Shown here piece by piece: positions 44,670 through 54,130 of a stretch of 64,000 nucleotides of DNA. This DNA is from Phytopseudomonas flavescens. GTDB lineage: Bacteria > Pseudomonadota > Gammaproteobacteria > Pseudomonadales > Pseudomonadaceae. Numbering within the stretch: the stretch's first letter is position 1; every line of letters starts with the position of its first letter. The stretch lies in the NCBI RefSeq assembly GCF_900100535.1, contig NZ_FNDG01000005.1, forward strand, positions 62,001 through 126,000. The letters run 5' to 3'. The notes under the pieces were generated by a model. That model ran no database searches. It had not been told where the DNA came from and was given only the letters and a program-made list of their open reading frames with translations. The position numbers were made by a program, and so were the translations under genes.

Positions 44670-46060
44670 TGCTTTCCACCCGCCGCACGCTGACGTTGCT
44701 CCTGGGCCTGTTGCTGTGCAGCCACCTGCTGGCGGTGGATCGTTTCAAGGTCGAAGGCTACCCCCTGGACAATGGCCTGCAGGTGATCCTCAAGCCCACC
44801 AGCGACCGTGATCATGTGTCCATTCGGCTGGTCATCGGCGTCGGCTTCGACCAGTTCGACTGTCGCCACAAGGAGCTGCCGCACCTGCTCGAACACCTGC
44901 TGTTCAGCGGTATCGACGACAGCGGCGAAGCCGGTCTGGAAGCGCGTATGCAGGCGCTGGGCGGCGACTGGAACGCCTACACCCGCGACAGCGACACCAC
45001 CTTCGTCCTCGAGGTACCGGCCGGCAATCAGCGTGCAGCCCTCGATCTGCTGCTCGCCGCGTTGTTCAACACCGAGCTGAACGACGCACGTATCGACGCG
45101 GCCAGGAGGGTCATCGCCCATGAGAATGGCGAACGTCCCGCTGCCTGGCAGCGCCTGCTCGGCAGCGCCGCCAGCAGCGATGATGCCACTGCTCGGCTGG
45201 CGGCCGAACAAGGCCTGGCCTGCACCGGGCCGGACGACCTGGAACAGCTGACGGCCGACGCCCTGGAGCGCCTGCGCAGCGACTGGTATGTCGCCAACAA
45301 CATGACCCTGATCATGGTCGGCGACCTGGATCGCCGCCTGCCCGCCTACCTCGAACGGCGCTTTGGCGACCTGCCGCCCGGCCCCATGCCCGAGCTGCGC
45401 GAACTGCCGGAGAGCACCGGCAAGGCCGAGCCTGCCCGCACGCTGAACAATGCCCTGCTCGGCGAAACCGCGAAGGTGCACCTGATCTTCGCCGAACCCT
45501 GGATCGGCGAACTCGACCACGGCACCTGGCAATTGCTGCGCGACTATCTGCAGTGGGCGGTATATCGCGATCTGCGCATCGAGCACGGCCTGGCCTACGG
45601 CCCCAGCGTCGAGCGTAGCGGCTACGGCAGCAGCAGCTTCTTCAGCATCAACGCCGAGGTGGCGCGCGACGATGTCGAGCCAACCCTGCAGCGCCTGCAC
45701 GACCTGCTGCAGCGGCTGGCCCGTGACGGCGTCGATCCCGACACCGTAGAGCACCTGCGTGGCGTCGCCCTGGCCCGCCAGAACTGGACGGTTCAAGGCA
45801 ACAGCGCCCTCGCCGACTACTACTGGAGTTCGCTGGCCGACTATGAGGACGGGCGTTTCGCCGATCCCGCCAAGGAGCTGCGCCAGATCCATCCCGCCCA
45901 GCTCGACGCGGCGTTGAACCTGCTCCTCAAACAGCCCAGCTACCAACGGGTGGAACAACCGCTGCTCGGTACCACCGGGCTCTACGCGAGCGCCGCCGGC
46001 CTCGCGCTGCTGCTGGTGCTGGCCGTGCTGGGCCTGGTCGGGCTGTTGCGCCGCCGTTGA
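44669..46060 (+). CDS. M16-family zinc peptidase, membrane anchored
   Basis: A 463-residue pitrilysin-like protein. After a signal/anchor (residues ~7-23), HLLEH near residue 72 is the inverted zinc motif and the distal Glu is in RRVIAHENGE ~75 residues later. The second half is the inactive M16_C domain. A C-terminal helix (~436-460) ending in RRR anchors it to the inner membrane, so catalysis should be periplasmic. Only one active repeat is present, about the size of PqqL-half or YmxG-type proteins. The GTG start overlaps the transporter stop (TAGTG), so the two are cotranscribed; a joint function is not known. Confidence 0.85.
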   Translation: MLSTRRTLTLLLGLLLCSHLLAVDRFKVEGYPLDNGLQVILKPTSDRDHVSIRLVIGVGFDQFDCRHKELPHLLEHLLFSGIDDSGEAGLEARMQALGGDWNAYTRDSDTTFVLEVPAGNQRAALDLLLAALFNTELNDARIDAARRVIAHENGERPAAWQRLLGSAASSDDATARLAAEQGLACTGPDDLEQLTADALERLRSDWYVANNMTLIMVGDLDRRLPAYLERRFGDLPPGPMPELRELPESTGKAEPARTLNNALLGETAKVHLIFAEPWIGELDHGTWQLLRDYLQWAVYRDLRIEHGLAYGPSVERSGYGSSSFFSINAEVARDDVEPTLQRLHDLLQRLARDGVDPDTVEHLRGVALARQNWTVQGNSALADYYWSSLADYEDGRFADPAKELRQIHPAQLDAALNLLLKQPSYQRVEQPLLGTTGLYASAAGLALLLVLAVLGLVGLLRRR

Positions 46061-46062
46061 GC

Positions 46063-46090
46063 AAAAACCCCGGAAAACCGGGGCCTTGTC
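46063..46090. terminator. Bidirectional terminator between M16 peptidase and dehydratase genes
   Basis: Stem CCCCGG/CCGGGG with loop AAAA (46068-46083), five A on the left (T5 for the leftward transcript) and CCTTGT on the right. Confidence 0.78.
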
Positions 46091-46113
46091 GCTGCCAATG
46101 ACGCTGCCATCCC

Positions 46114-47289
46114 TCACTCGATGATGGTGAACTCGCTCAGATACTCGGTGGAGATCTCCAGGCCCAGCCCGGGCGTGTCGTCGTCCAGCTGGATGTAGCC
46201 GCCCACCGGCTGTGGCTCGCCCTTGAACACGTAGTAGAACAGTTCGTTGCCGACCTCGACGTCGAACACCGGGAAGAATTCGGCCATCGGCGAAGCGGTG
46301 CTCGACAGGGTCAGGTGGTAGTTGTGCATCTGCCCGGCATGGGGGATCACCGGTACCGACCAGGCCTCGGCCATGGCGTTGATCTTGCGTGCTGCGGTGA
46401 TGCCACCGACACGGTTGGTGTCGTACTGGATCACGTCCACGGCGCGGCGTTCGAGCATGTCCTTGAAGCCGTAGGAGGTGAACTCGTGCTCGCCGCCGGA
46501 GATCGGCATGATGCCCATCTTCTTCAGCTCGATGTAGCCTTCCAGGTCATCGGCGATCACCGGCTCTTCCAGCCAGCGCGGCTCGAACTCGGCGAGTTTC
46601 GGCAGCATGCGGCGGGCGTATTCCAGGGTCCAGCCCATGTAGCACTCGAGCATGATGTCGACGTCCGGGCCGGCCAGTTCACGCAGGGCGCGTACCTGCT
46701 CGATGTTGCGGCGCATGCCCGCCGGGCCATCCTTGGGGCCGTAGCCGAAGCGCATCTTCAGGGCGGTGAACCCCTGGTTGAGGTAGCCCTGGGCTTCCTC
46801 GAGGAACAGGTCGAGGTCGTCGTTGGCGTAGAGCTTGGAGGCGTAGGTCCAGATCTTTTCCTTGGTGCGCCCGCCAAGCAACTTGAACACCGGCTTGCCC
46901 ACCGCCTTGCCCATGATGTCCCAGATGGCGATGTCGATCGCCGAGATCGCCGCCATGCCGATGCCCTTGCGGCCCCAGGCGTGGCTCTGGCGGTACATCT
47001 TCTGCCAGATGTATTCGTTGTCGAAGGGGTCTTCGCCGATGGCGATGGGCGCCAGGTAGGTGTCGATGATCTGCTTGGCCACACGGGGTGCCAGGGCGCA
47101 GTTGCCGATACCGACGATGCCGTTGTCGGTCTCCACTTCCACCACCAGCCAGCCATGGAAACGGAACGAGCCCATGGCATCGCCACGTTCGAAAAGGATG
47201 TCGCTGGCGTTGGTGCAGAAGTGGGCCTGGGGCGGCACGACCTTGCCCTTCCACTCGAAAACACGGGTACGGATGGATTTTATTTTCAT
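46114..47289 (-). CDS. Enolase-superfamily sugar-acid dehydratase (L-rhamnonate dehydratase-like)
   Basis: A 391-residue mandelate racemase/muconate lactonising enzyme-type protein. The barrel shows metal ligands in [14 protein letters not shown] and ISGGEHE, and the catalytic His region [12 protein letters not shown], which is arranged as in L-rhamnonate dehydratase. It would remove water from an aldonate to give a 2-keto-3-deoxy acid. Last gene of a minus-strand operon with a PdxA-like dehydrogenase, a lactonase and an MFS carrier. The sugar is not established. Start at MKIKSIRT with AGGAG just upstream. Confidence 0.85.
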   Translation of the reverse strand: MKIKSIRTRVFEWKGKVVPPQAHFCTNASDILFERGDAMGSFRFHGWLVVEVETDNGIVGIGNCALAPRVAKQIIDTYLAPIAIGEDPFDNEYIWQKMYRQSHAWGRKGIGMAAISAIDIAIWDIMGKAVGKPVFKLLGGRTKEKIWTYASKLYANDDLDLFLEEAQGYLNQGFTALKMRFGYGPKDGPAGMRRNIEQVRALRELAGPDVDIMLECYMGWTLEYARRMLPKLAEFEPRWLEEPVIADDLEGYIELKKMGIMPISGGEHEFTSYGFKDMLERRAVDVIQYDTNRVGGITAARKINAMAEAWSVPVIPHAGQMHNYHLTLSSTASPMAEFFPVFDVEVGNELFYYVFKGEPQPVGGYIQLDDDTPGLGLEISTEYLSEFTIIE

Positions 47290-47377
47290 GGTACGGCTCC
47301 TTTTTCAATGCACGAGTCAGCCCGCCCGGCTGCTGGAGCGAGCCGGCTAGGGTCAAACGAAATCAGGCGTGGCGGTG

Positions 47378-48388
47378 CTAGCGGCGGCTGCCCATGCGGC
47401 AGGCGATCTCGAACGCCTGGCGGGTGGCGCCGACATTCGCCTTGCCCTGCCCGGCGATGTCGAACGCGGTGCCGTGAGCCGGCGTGGTGATCGGGATCGG
47501 CAGGCCGCCCTGTACCGTCACGCCGCGGGAGAAACCCATCAGCTTGATGGCGATCTGGCCCTGGTCGTGGTACATGGTCACCACCGCGTCGAAGGCCTGG
47601 CTGTCGCCCTGCACCTTGAGGAAGATGGTGTCGCCCGGGTAGGGGCCGATGGCCTCGATGCCCTGCTCGCGCGCCTGCTCCACCGCCGGGCCGATGATGT
47701 CCAGCTCCTCGCGGCCGAAGCTGCCGTTGTCACCGTTGTGCGGGTTGAGGCCGCAGACGCCGATGCGGGGTTTCTCCAGGCCGTTGCCCTTGAGCGCGGT
47801 GTCGATCAGTTCGATCGCCTCCACCACGCGCTGCTGGCTGAGCAGCCCCGGCACCTCGGCCAGGGCCACGTGGGAGGTCACCCGGGAGGTCCACAGATTG
47901 TCGAGCACGTTGAATTCGCAGAACGGGCCGTCGAAGCCAAGGTACTCGGCGAACCAGTGCAGTTCGTCGCTGTGGCCCATGCCGGCCATGTGCAACGAGG
48001 TCTTGTTCAGCGGGCCGAACAGGATGGCGTCGGTGACGCCGTCGGCGGTCAGGCGCAGGGCCTGCTCCAGGGTATCGAGGCTGTAGCGACCGCCGACCAC
48101 GCTGGCCTCACGGCGCGCAAACTCACCTTCGGCAGCGCCACGAAACGGCAGCAGCAACGGCGTGTCGTCGGCGAAGTCCAGGGCGTCGGTCGAGTCGATC
48201 AGGCGATAAGGGAACGACAGCCCGGCGATGTCCATGCCGCGGCGTACCTCGGCCTCGTCGGCGATCAGCAGCACGTTAGCCCGGCGCCGTACCTCGGGTT
48301 CGGCCAGCAGGCGGGCGATCAGCTCGGGGCCGATGCCGGCAGGGTCGCCCAGTACCATGGCCAGGCGTGGAAGGGTCGGGTTGCTCAT
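47378..48388 (-). CDS. PdxA-like NAD-dependent dehydrogenase (PdxA2 clade)
   Basis: A 336-residue homologue of 4-hydroxythreonine-4-phosphate dehydrogenase. GDPAGIGPE near residue 14 and the metal-His segments HMAGMGHSDELHW, GLNPHNGDNG and TMYHDQGQIAIK are conserved. In catabolic clusters PdxA paralogues act on four-carbon sugar acids or cis-dihydrodiols rather than in vitamin B6 synthesis. Here it lies between a lactonase gene (4-base overlap) and the dehydratase gene, suggesting the oxidation step of the same route. No DUF1537 kinase is present, which argues against the known threonate/erythronate pathway. Confidence 0.82.
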   Translation of the reverse strand: MSNPTLPRLAMVLGDPAGIGPELIARLLAEPEVRRRANVLLIADEAEVRRGMDIAGLSFPYRLIDSTDALDFADDTPLLLPFRGAAEGEFARREASVVGGRYSLDTLEQALRLTADGVTDAILFGPLNKTSLHMAGMGHSDELHWFAEYLGFDGPFCEFNVLDNLWTSRVTSHVALAEVPGLLSQQRVVEAIELIDTALKGNGLEKPRIGVCGLNPHNGDNGSFGREELDIIGPAVEQAREQGIEAIGPYPGDTIFLKVQGDSQAFDAVVTMYHDQGQIAIKLMGFSRGVTVQGGLPIPITTPAHGTAFDIAGQGKANVGATRQAFEIACRMGSRR

Positions 48389-49344
48389 ACGGTTGTCCTC
48401 AGGTCGGAAGATGCGTCCGGGATACGGATGACGTCGGGCACGGTGCGATAGAGCCGCCGGGCGTTATCGTGGAAAAGTTGTTCCTGCTGCGCCCTGGGCA
48501 GGTCAGCGACGATGCGCTTGAAGCCGCCATAGATGGCGTCGAACGAGCCACACAGGCTGTCGACCGGGAAGTTGCTGGCGAACATCACCCGCTCGACACC
48601 GAACATCGCCAGGGTTTCGCGGACGATCCAGGCGTTGTCTTCGGCGCACCAGCGCTTGCCCGGCAGGCCGAGGCCGGACACCTTGACCGCGACGTTCTCG
48701 CACGCAGCCAGCCCCGCCATGGCAGCGTGCCAGGCGGCCAGCCCCTGTGCGCTACGATCCGATGGCAGCCCGGCATGGTTGAGAATCAGCTGGGTGTCGG
48801 GGAAGTCGTGGGCCAGTTCGACGGCCTCGGGCAGGTTCCACCAGGGCGCCTGCAGGTCGAAATGCAGGCCATGGCGGGCCAGCTCGGCGTAGCCGCGACG
48901 CCAGCGTTCGTCGCTCATCAGGCTGCGCCCCGTGCCGACCTCGGCGGGCGACGCCGGGCCACCGGGCTTGTGGCGCACGCTGCGCACCCGTTCGAACCCG
49001 GCCTGGGCGGCCAGCACCTCGGCGGCATCCGGCGCATCCAGCCAGGCTTGGGCGACCACCGCGTTGGGTGCGCCGTAGCGCTCGGCGACCTGATGGATGA
49101 AGCGGGTCTCGCCAATCGGGTCGCGCGGGTCCCACTCGGTTTCCACGTAGACGGTGGCCACCACCCGGTGCGCGCCGGCATCGGCCAGGTAGTCATCCGG
49201 AAAATAGCGGCGCTTGATGGCGCTGTAATCACCATAGCGGAACGGGATGTTCGCCTCGCCCGACAGCCAGGGGTGGTGGTTGCGCTGGGGGTCCCAGAAA
49301 TGATGGTGGGCATCGATGATCGGCCCGTCGTACAGATCAGCCAT
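48385..49344 (-). CDS. Amidohydrolase-family sugar lactonase
   Basis: A 319-residue Amidohydro_2 protein. IDAHHHFWDP near residue 10 provides the HxH pair, with ILNHAGLP and MFASNFPVD as later active-site strands. The IPFRYGDYSAIKR segment is typical of L-fuconolactonase/L-rhamnonolactonase relatives; 2-pyrone-4,6-dicarboxylate lactonase is in the same family. It overlaps the MFS gene by eight bases and the PdxA-like gene by four, so the genes are coupled. Proposed role: open an aldonolactone to the acid used by the dehydratase. Confidence 0.83.
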   Translation of the reverse strand: MADLYDGPIIDAHHHFWDPQRNHHPWLSGEANIPFRYGDYSAIKRRYFPDDYLADAGAHRVVATVYVETEWDPRDPIGETRFIHQVAERYGAPNAVVAQAWLDAPDAAEVLAAQAGFERVRSVRHKPGGPASPAEVGTGRSLMSDERWRRGYAELARHGLHFDLQAPWWNLPEAVELAHDFPDTQLILNHAGLPSDRSAQGLAAWHAAMAGLAACENVAVKVSGLGLPGKRWCAEDNAWIVRETLAMFGVERVMFASNFPVDSLCGSFDAIYGGFKRIVADLPRAQQEQLFHDNARRLYRTVPDVIRIPDASSDLRTTV

Positions 49345-50662
49345 GGGCCACCTCGGCCTTGTCCAGGGAGATCAGCAGCGTGCCAGCGATGAACAGCCCC
49401 GAGCACAGTGCGAAGAAGCCCAGCACCGCGGCGTAGCCACCGGCATGTTGCAGCAGCAGGCCGACCAGGATCGGCACGGCGATGCCGCCGAGGCTGCCGG
49501 CCATGTTCATCACCCCGCCGATCAACCCCACCCGGGCCGGCGACGCCAGCAATGCCGGGAAGCTCCAGTACAGGCTGCCCCACATCAGGAAGAACGCGGT
49601 CAGCGACAGCAGGCCGACCGCCAGGTAGGGATCGCTAAGCCGCGGCAGCAGCAGGAAGGCGCCCAGGGCCACCAGCCCGGATGCGGCCAGCAGGCTCTTG
49701 GCGGCCAGACCACGGCGCACGCCCCGTTGGATCAGGCGGTCACAGAGGAAGCCGCCGGCCAGCGAACCGGCCGCCCCACAGAGGAAGATCACAAAGGTCG
49801 CGGCGCCGATGCCCTTGATGTCGAACCCCCGGGCCTGGGCCAGGTAGCTCGGCCCCCAGGTCAGCAGGCCGAAGAACACCATGGCCCAGCTGGCGCGACC
49901 GATCAGGATGCCGGCCAGCGAGCGACGGGCGATGCCCAGGCCGCGCACGCCTTGCCTGGCGGCTTCGGCCATGGTCACGGCGCGCCCTTCATTGATGGCC
50001 TCCAGCTCTGCGGCATTCACGCCAGGGTGCTCGGCCGGATCGTCACGCAGGTAGTGCCAGGCCACCCAGCCCATGGCCAGGGTGGCGATGCCGGCGAGGA
50101 AGAAGGCGATGCGCCAGGAGTCCAGCACGGCGATCAGGTAGGCGATGAGCAAGCCGCCCAGGGCCACGCCGAGGGGGCCGCCACAGTCCATCAGCACCGC
50201 GCCGCGGCTGCGCTCGCCGGAACCCAGCCACAGCGAATTGAGCTTGCCGCCGGCCGGGAACAGAGGAGCTTCGGCGGCGCCCAGGGCGACCCGGGCGACC
50301 ATCAGCGACAGACCGCTGGTGGCGAACGCCGCCAGGGCCTGGAAGGTGCCCCACAGCCCGGTGGACCAGCCGATCACCCGGCGCGGGCCATAGCGGTCGA
50401 TCAGCCAGCCGCCGGGAATCTGCAACAGGGCGTAGGCCCAGAAGAAACTGCTGAGGATCAGCCCCTGCAGGCTCGGGCTCAGGCTGAACTCGCCGGCGAT
50501 GACCGGCATGGCGATGGACAGCGAAACACGGTCGACCAGGTTGATCACCGTGAGCGCGAAGATGATGGCAAAGATGCGCCAGCGTACCCGGGATGGTTTG
50601 CCGGCCAGGACATTGGCCGAAGGGGTGCGTACCGGCAGGGCGACAGGTTGGGCCTGAGCCAT
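49337..50662 (-). CDS. MFS transporter, anion:cation symporter (ACS) family
   Basis: A 441-residue carrier with 12 predicted helices. LVDRVSLSIAMPVIAGEF in helix 1 and QIPGGWLIDRYGPRRV in the loop after helix 2 are typical of the ACS subgroup (GudP, DgoT, phthalate carriers). First gene of the minus-strand catabolic operon, divergent from the TctCBA operon; 250 bases separate them and contain an inverted LysR-type site. Likely substrate: the sugar acid or lactone degraded by the adjacent enzymes. Confidence 0.88.
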   Translation of the reverse strand: MAQAQPVALPVRTPSANVLAGKPSRVRWRIFAIIFALTVINLVDRVSLSIAMPVIAGEFSLSPSLQGLILSSFFWAYALLQIPGGWLIDRYGPRRVIGWSTGLWGTFQALAAFATSGLSLMVARVALGAAEAPLFPAGGKLNSLWLGSGERSRGAVLMDCGGPLGVALGGLLIAYLIAVLDSWRIAFFLAGIATLAMGWVAWHYLRDDPAEHPGVNAAELEAINEGRAVTMAEAARQGVRGLGIARRSLAGILIGRASWAMVFFGLLTWGPSYLAQARGFDIKGIGAATFVIFLCGAAGSLAGGFLCDRLIQRGVRRGLAAKSLLAASGLVALGAFLLLPRLSDPYLAVGLLSLTAFFLMWGSLYWSFPALLASPARVGLIGGVMNMAGSLGGIAVPILVGLLLQHAGGYAAVLGFFALCSGLFIAGTLLISLDKAEVAHG

Positions 50663-50779
50663 GGAAAGTACCTCTGCATTGTTGTTTTTGTAGTAGCGGG
50701 CAACCAGCGGTCGACCGGCTCGAAGCGCACTATCGGCCCGCTCGCCGATAACCGTCTAATCAAAGCTACTCATACGGAC

Positions 50780-50828
50780 ATAGCCTGGAGTTATCGCCCC
50801 CAGGGTCGGCGGCATAACCTGAGGCTAT
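50780..50828. promoter_or_regulatory. Probable LysR-type operator in the divergent region
   Basis: ATAGCCTGGAGTTAT (50780-50794) is an imperfect inverted copy of ATAACCTGAGGCTAT (50814-50828); both 15-mers are themselves near-dyads of the ATA-N9-TAT (T-N11-A) kind. Centre spacing is 34 bp. The likely regulator is the LysR protein encoded at 54131-55069. Confidence 0.55.
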
Positions 50829-50912
50829 CGGAGTATCAGTTCTTTTGAGTAGACGCTTATCGACTCCCTTCGCAGACTCGGCCCATAACAACGACAACAA
50901 TGAGGCAATCCC

Positions 50913-51917
50913 ATGTACATCGCCCGTACGCATCATGTTTGCGCACTGCTCGCGGCCCTGCTCTGCGCCGCTCCCCTCGCCGCCCTGGCGGACTGGAAAC
51001 CCGAGAAGAACGTGGAGATCGTGGTGGCCGGAGGCCCCGGCGGCGGTACCGATCAACTCGGCCGGGTGATCCAGTCGGCGATCAGCCAGCACAAGCTGCT
51101 CGACGTCAACACCGTGGTGCTCAACAAGGGCGGCGGCAATGGCGCCGAAGCCTTCCTCGAGATGAAGCTGGCGGGCGGCGACCCCCACAAGCTGGTGATC
51201 GGTACCAACAACGTCTACCTGCTGCCGCTGGTGGCCAGGCTGGGCTACCAGTGGACCGACCTGACCCCGGTCGCCGCGGTGGCCGAAGACGACTTCATCC
51301 TCTGGACCTACGCCGGCTCGCCCTGGCAGGACGCGGCCGCCTTCAAGGCGGATCTGGCCAAGAATGCCGCGAAGATGCGTATCGGCGGCAGCCAGTCCAA
51401 GGATGTCGACCAGACCCTGACCCTGCTGCTCGGCCAGCAGGTCGGCAGCAAGCTCACCTACATCCCCTTCAAGAGCGGCAGCGAGGCCTCGACCCAACTG
51501 GCCGGCAAGCATATCGCCGGCAATTTCAACAACCCGGCCGAAAGCCTCAGCCAATGGCGTGGCGGCCAGGTGGTGCCGCTGTGCGTATTCAGCCGGCAGC
51601 GCATGATCTACACCGCGAAGGTCACCGACAGCCAATCCTGGGCGGACGTGCCGACCTGCAAGGAACAGGGTCTGGGCATCGACCAGTACCGCTTCCCGCG
51701 CACCGTTTTCCTGCCCGGCGGCGTCAGCGACGAACAACGTGCCTTCTACGTCGAACTGCTGCGCCAGGTCAGCCAGACGCCGGAGTTCAAGGCCTACGTC
51801 GAGCGCTCCGCCCTGGCCCCGACCTTCCTCGCCGGCCAGGAACTGGTGAACTACATCGAGCAGGATCGTCAGCGCGTCATCCCTGTATTCAAGCAGGCCG
51901 CCTGGCTGCGCGAATGA
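50913..51917 (+). CDS. Tripartite tricarboxylate transporter substrate-binding protein (TctC/Bug family)
   Basis: A 334-residue periplasmic binding protein with a signal peptide (to ~26, LAALA). VVAGGPGGGTDQLGR near residue 36 and NNPAESLSQWRGGQ are the ligand-binding loops of Bug proteins, which bind carboxylates through main-chain contacts. The absence of an aromatic pair typical of some members is not informative. It starts the plus-strand operon with TctB and TctA, divergent from the MFS gene, giving this locus two uptake systems. Confidence 0.88.
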   Translation: MYIARTHHVCALLAALLCAAPLAALADWKPEKNVEIVVAGGPGGGTDQLGRVIQSAISQHKLLDVNTVVLNKGGGNGAEAFLEMKLAGGDPHKLVIGTNNVYLLPLVARLGYQWTDLTPVAAVAEDDFILWTYAGSPWQDAAAFKADLAKNAAKMRIGGSQSKDVDQTLTLLLGQQVGSKLTYIPFKSGSEASTQLAGKHIAGNFNNPAESLSQWRGGQVVPLCVFSRQRMIYTAKVTDSQSWADVPTCKEQGLGIDQYRFPRTVFLPGGVSDEQRAFYVELLRQVSQTPEFKAYVERSALAPTFLAGQELVNYIEQDRQRVIPVFKQAAWLRE

Positions 51918-51967
51918 CACGGCCCGCCGGTCGCCACACGGGGTCGGCCCACAGCGAGGAAACACGC

Positions 51968-52498
51968 ATGTCCAACACCACGGATACACCGCTGGTCGCC
52001 ACCCGCTGGGTGGAAAGCGGCCTGGCACTGTTCACCGCCGCACTCGGTGGCATCGTCATGCTCGGCAGTGTCGAGATAGGCATCGGCTGGGGCGATACAG
52101 GCCCCGAGGCCGGTTATTTTCCCTTCTATATCGGCCTGCTGATGGCCGCCGCCAGTGCCGGCAACCTGATCCTGGCGCTGTTGCGCAGCCCGGCGATGAG
52201 CGCCGCTTTCGTCGGTCGCCGGGCGTTTCGCCAGGTACTGGCGGTGTTCGTGCCCATCGCCCTGTACGTCACTGCCATGCCGTTCGCCGGCATCTACCTG
52301 GCCTCGGCGGTATTCATCGCCTGGTTCATGTGGAGCGACCGCCAGCGCAGCAAGCCTTATGCAATACCTACCATGGCGGCGATTTCCTGTGGCGCGGCGC
52401 TGGCCAGCTACCTGATCTTCGCCCTGTGGTTCAAGGTGCCGCTGGACAGCGGCGTGCTGGGTGACCTGGTAGCCGTTGCCGGAGGAATGCCGCGATGA
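51968..52498 (+). CDS. Tripartite tricarboxylate transporter small membrane subunit (TctB)
   Basis: A 176-residue protein with four helices. TGPEAGYFPFYIGLLMAA after the first helix is the TctB signature. It pairs with TctA as the fourth-helix-domain partner of the transporter. GAGGAAACACGC precedes the ATG; the stop overlaps the tctA start (ATGA). Confidence 0.88.
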   Translation: MSNTTDTPLVATRWVESGLALFTAALGGIVMLGSVEIGIGWGDTGPEAGYFPFYIGLLMAAASAGNLILALLRSPAMSAAFVGRRAFRQVLAVFVPIALYVTAMPFAGIYLASAVFIAWFMWSDRQRSKPYAIPTMAAISCGAALASYLIFALWFKVPLDSGVLGDLVAVAGGMPR

Positions 52499-54018
52499 GC
52501 GAAATCGACTCCCTGATGCAGGGCATGGCACTGATCCTCACCCCCCATCACATCGGCCTGATGGTGATCGGCGTGCTGCTCGGCATCCTGGTCGGCGTGC
52601 TACCCGGCCTTGGTGCCCCCAATGGCGTGGCGCTGTTGCTGCCGCTGACCTTCACCATGCAACCGGTGTCGGCGATCATCCTGCTGTCGTGCATGTACTG
52701 GGGTGCGCTGTTCGGTGGTTCGATCACCTCGATCCTGTTCAACATCCCCGGTGAACCCTCGTCGGTGGCGACCACCTTCGACGGCTACCCCATGGCCCGC
52801 AACGGCCAGGCCGGCGAGGCATTGACCGCGGCCTTCACCTCGGCGCTGCTCGGTGCCCTGGTCGGGGTATTGCTGCTGACCTTCCTGTCCACGCGCATCG
52901 CCGAATTCGCCATGCAGTTCAGCTCGCCGGAATTCTTCGCGGTGTACCTGCTGGCGTTCTGCACCTTCATCGGCATGAGCAAGAACCCACCACTGAAGAC
53001 CGTGGTGGCGATGATGATCGGCTTCGCCATGGCCGCCGTCGGCATGGACACCGTATCCGGCGAACTGCGCCTGACCTACGACCAGCCCTGGCTGCTCTCC
53101 GGCCTGAGCTTCGAGGTGGCGGTGATCGGCCTGTTCGGTATCGGCGAGATCCTCTGCACGGTGGAGGAAGGCCTGGTGTTTCGCGGCGAGCGCGCGCGCA
53201 TCACGCCGATGACCATCCTGCGCACCTGGGCCAGGTTGCCACGCTACTGGCTGACCTGGCTGCGCAGTGCTCTGGTCGGCTGCTGGATGGGCGTCACCCC
53301 CGGCGGGCCGACCGCCGCCTCGTTCATGAGCTACAGCCTGGCGCGCCGCTTCTCGAAGAACCGCGACAACTTCGGCAAGGGTGAAATGGAGGGCGTGATC
53401 GCCCCGGAAACCGCCGACCACAGCGCCGGCACCAGTGCCCTGCTACCCATGCTGACCCTCGGCATCCCCGGTTCGGCGACCGCTGCGGTGATGCTCGGCG
53501 GCCTGATGATCTGGGGCCTGCACCCGGGGCCGACGCTATTCGTCGAACAGCACGACTTCGTCTGGGGCCTGATCGCCAGCATGTACCTGGGCAACGTGGT
53601 CAGCCTGATCGTGGTGCTGGCCACCGTGCCGCTGTTCGCCTCGATCCTGCGCATTCCCTTCTCGATCATCGCGCCGATCATCGTCATGGTCTGCGCCATC
53701 GGCGCCTACTCGGTGCACAACTCGATGTTCGACGTTGGCCTGATGCTGGTCTTCGGCGCCCTGGGCTACCTGTTCAAGAAGCTCGGCTACCCCATCGCAC
53801 CGCTGATCCTCGCCGCAGTACTGGGCGACAAGGCGGAGGACGCGTTCCGCCAGTCGATGCTGTTCTCCGACGGGCAACTGTCGATCTTCTGGTCCAACCT
53901 GCTGGTCGGCAGCCTGACCAGCGCGGCCCTGGTGATGCTGTTCTGGCCGTTGCTGGCAAGCGGTTTCAGGGCGATTGCCGGCCTCGGCCGAGCCCGACAG
54001 GCTCGCCATGGCGCGTGA
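52495..54018 (+). CDS. Tripartite tricarboxylate transporter large membrane subunit (TctA)
   Basis: A 507-residue carrier of about 12 helices. LVGVLPGLGAPNGVALLLPLTF near residue 35 and MLTLGIPGSATAAVMLGGLMIWG near residue 320 are the two repeated TctA signatures with the conserved Gly-Pro-Gly turns (each shown here only in part by its first residues). It moves the ligand delivered by the Bug protein using Na+ or H+. The next gene is a LysR regulator. Confidence 0.9.
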   Translation: MSEIDSLMQGMALILTPHHIGLMVIGVLLGILVGVLPGLGAPNGVALLLPLTFTMQPVSAIILLSCMYWGALFGGSITSILFNIPGEPSSVATTFDGYPMARNGQAGEALTAAFTSALLGALVGVLLLTFLSTRIAEFAMQFSSPEFFAVYLLAFCTFIGMSKNPPLKTVVAMMIGFAMAAVGMDTVSGELRLTYDQPWLLSGLSFEVAVIGLFGIGEILCTVEEGLVFRGERARITPMTILRTWARLPRYWLTWLRSALVGCWMGVTPGGPTAASFMSYSLARRFSKNRDNFGKGEMEGVIAPETADHSAGTSALLPMLTLGIPGSATAAVMLGGLMIWGLHPGPTLFVEQHDFVWGLIASMYLGNVVSLIVVLATVPLFASILRIPFSIIAPIIVMVCAIGAYSVHNSMFDVGLMLVFGALGYLFKKLGYPIAPLILAAVLGDKAEDAFRQSMLFSDGQLSIFWSNLLVGSLTSAALVMLFWPLLASGFRAIAGLGRARQARHGA

Positions 54019-54130
54019 TCGAGGCCAGGCGGGGCTGTTCCTGGCCACCGCGCCGGGGCGCTCGCTGATGACTGGCGGGCCCCGGGATTTCTTGTCACCC
54101 TTGCGCGGTTCCCTCACCACGAGCCGTGCC

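Noticed and set aside
49316..50848. A 510-codon plus-strand frame
   Set aside because: Antisense to the MFS gene with low-complexity Gln/Gly/His translation.
50900..52498. A long plus-strand frame overlapping tctC in another frame
   Set aside because: Only its last 176 codons are real (TctB); the preceding part is the out-of-frame shadow of tctC.
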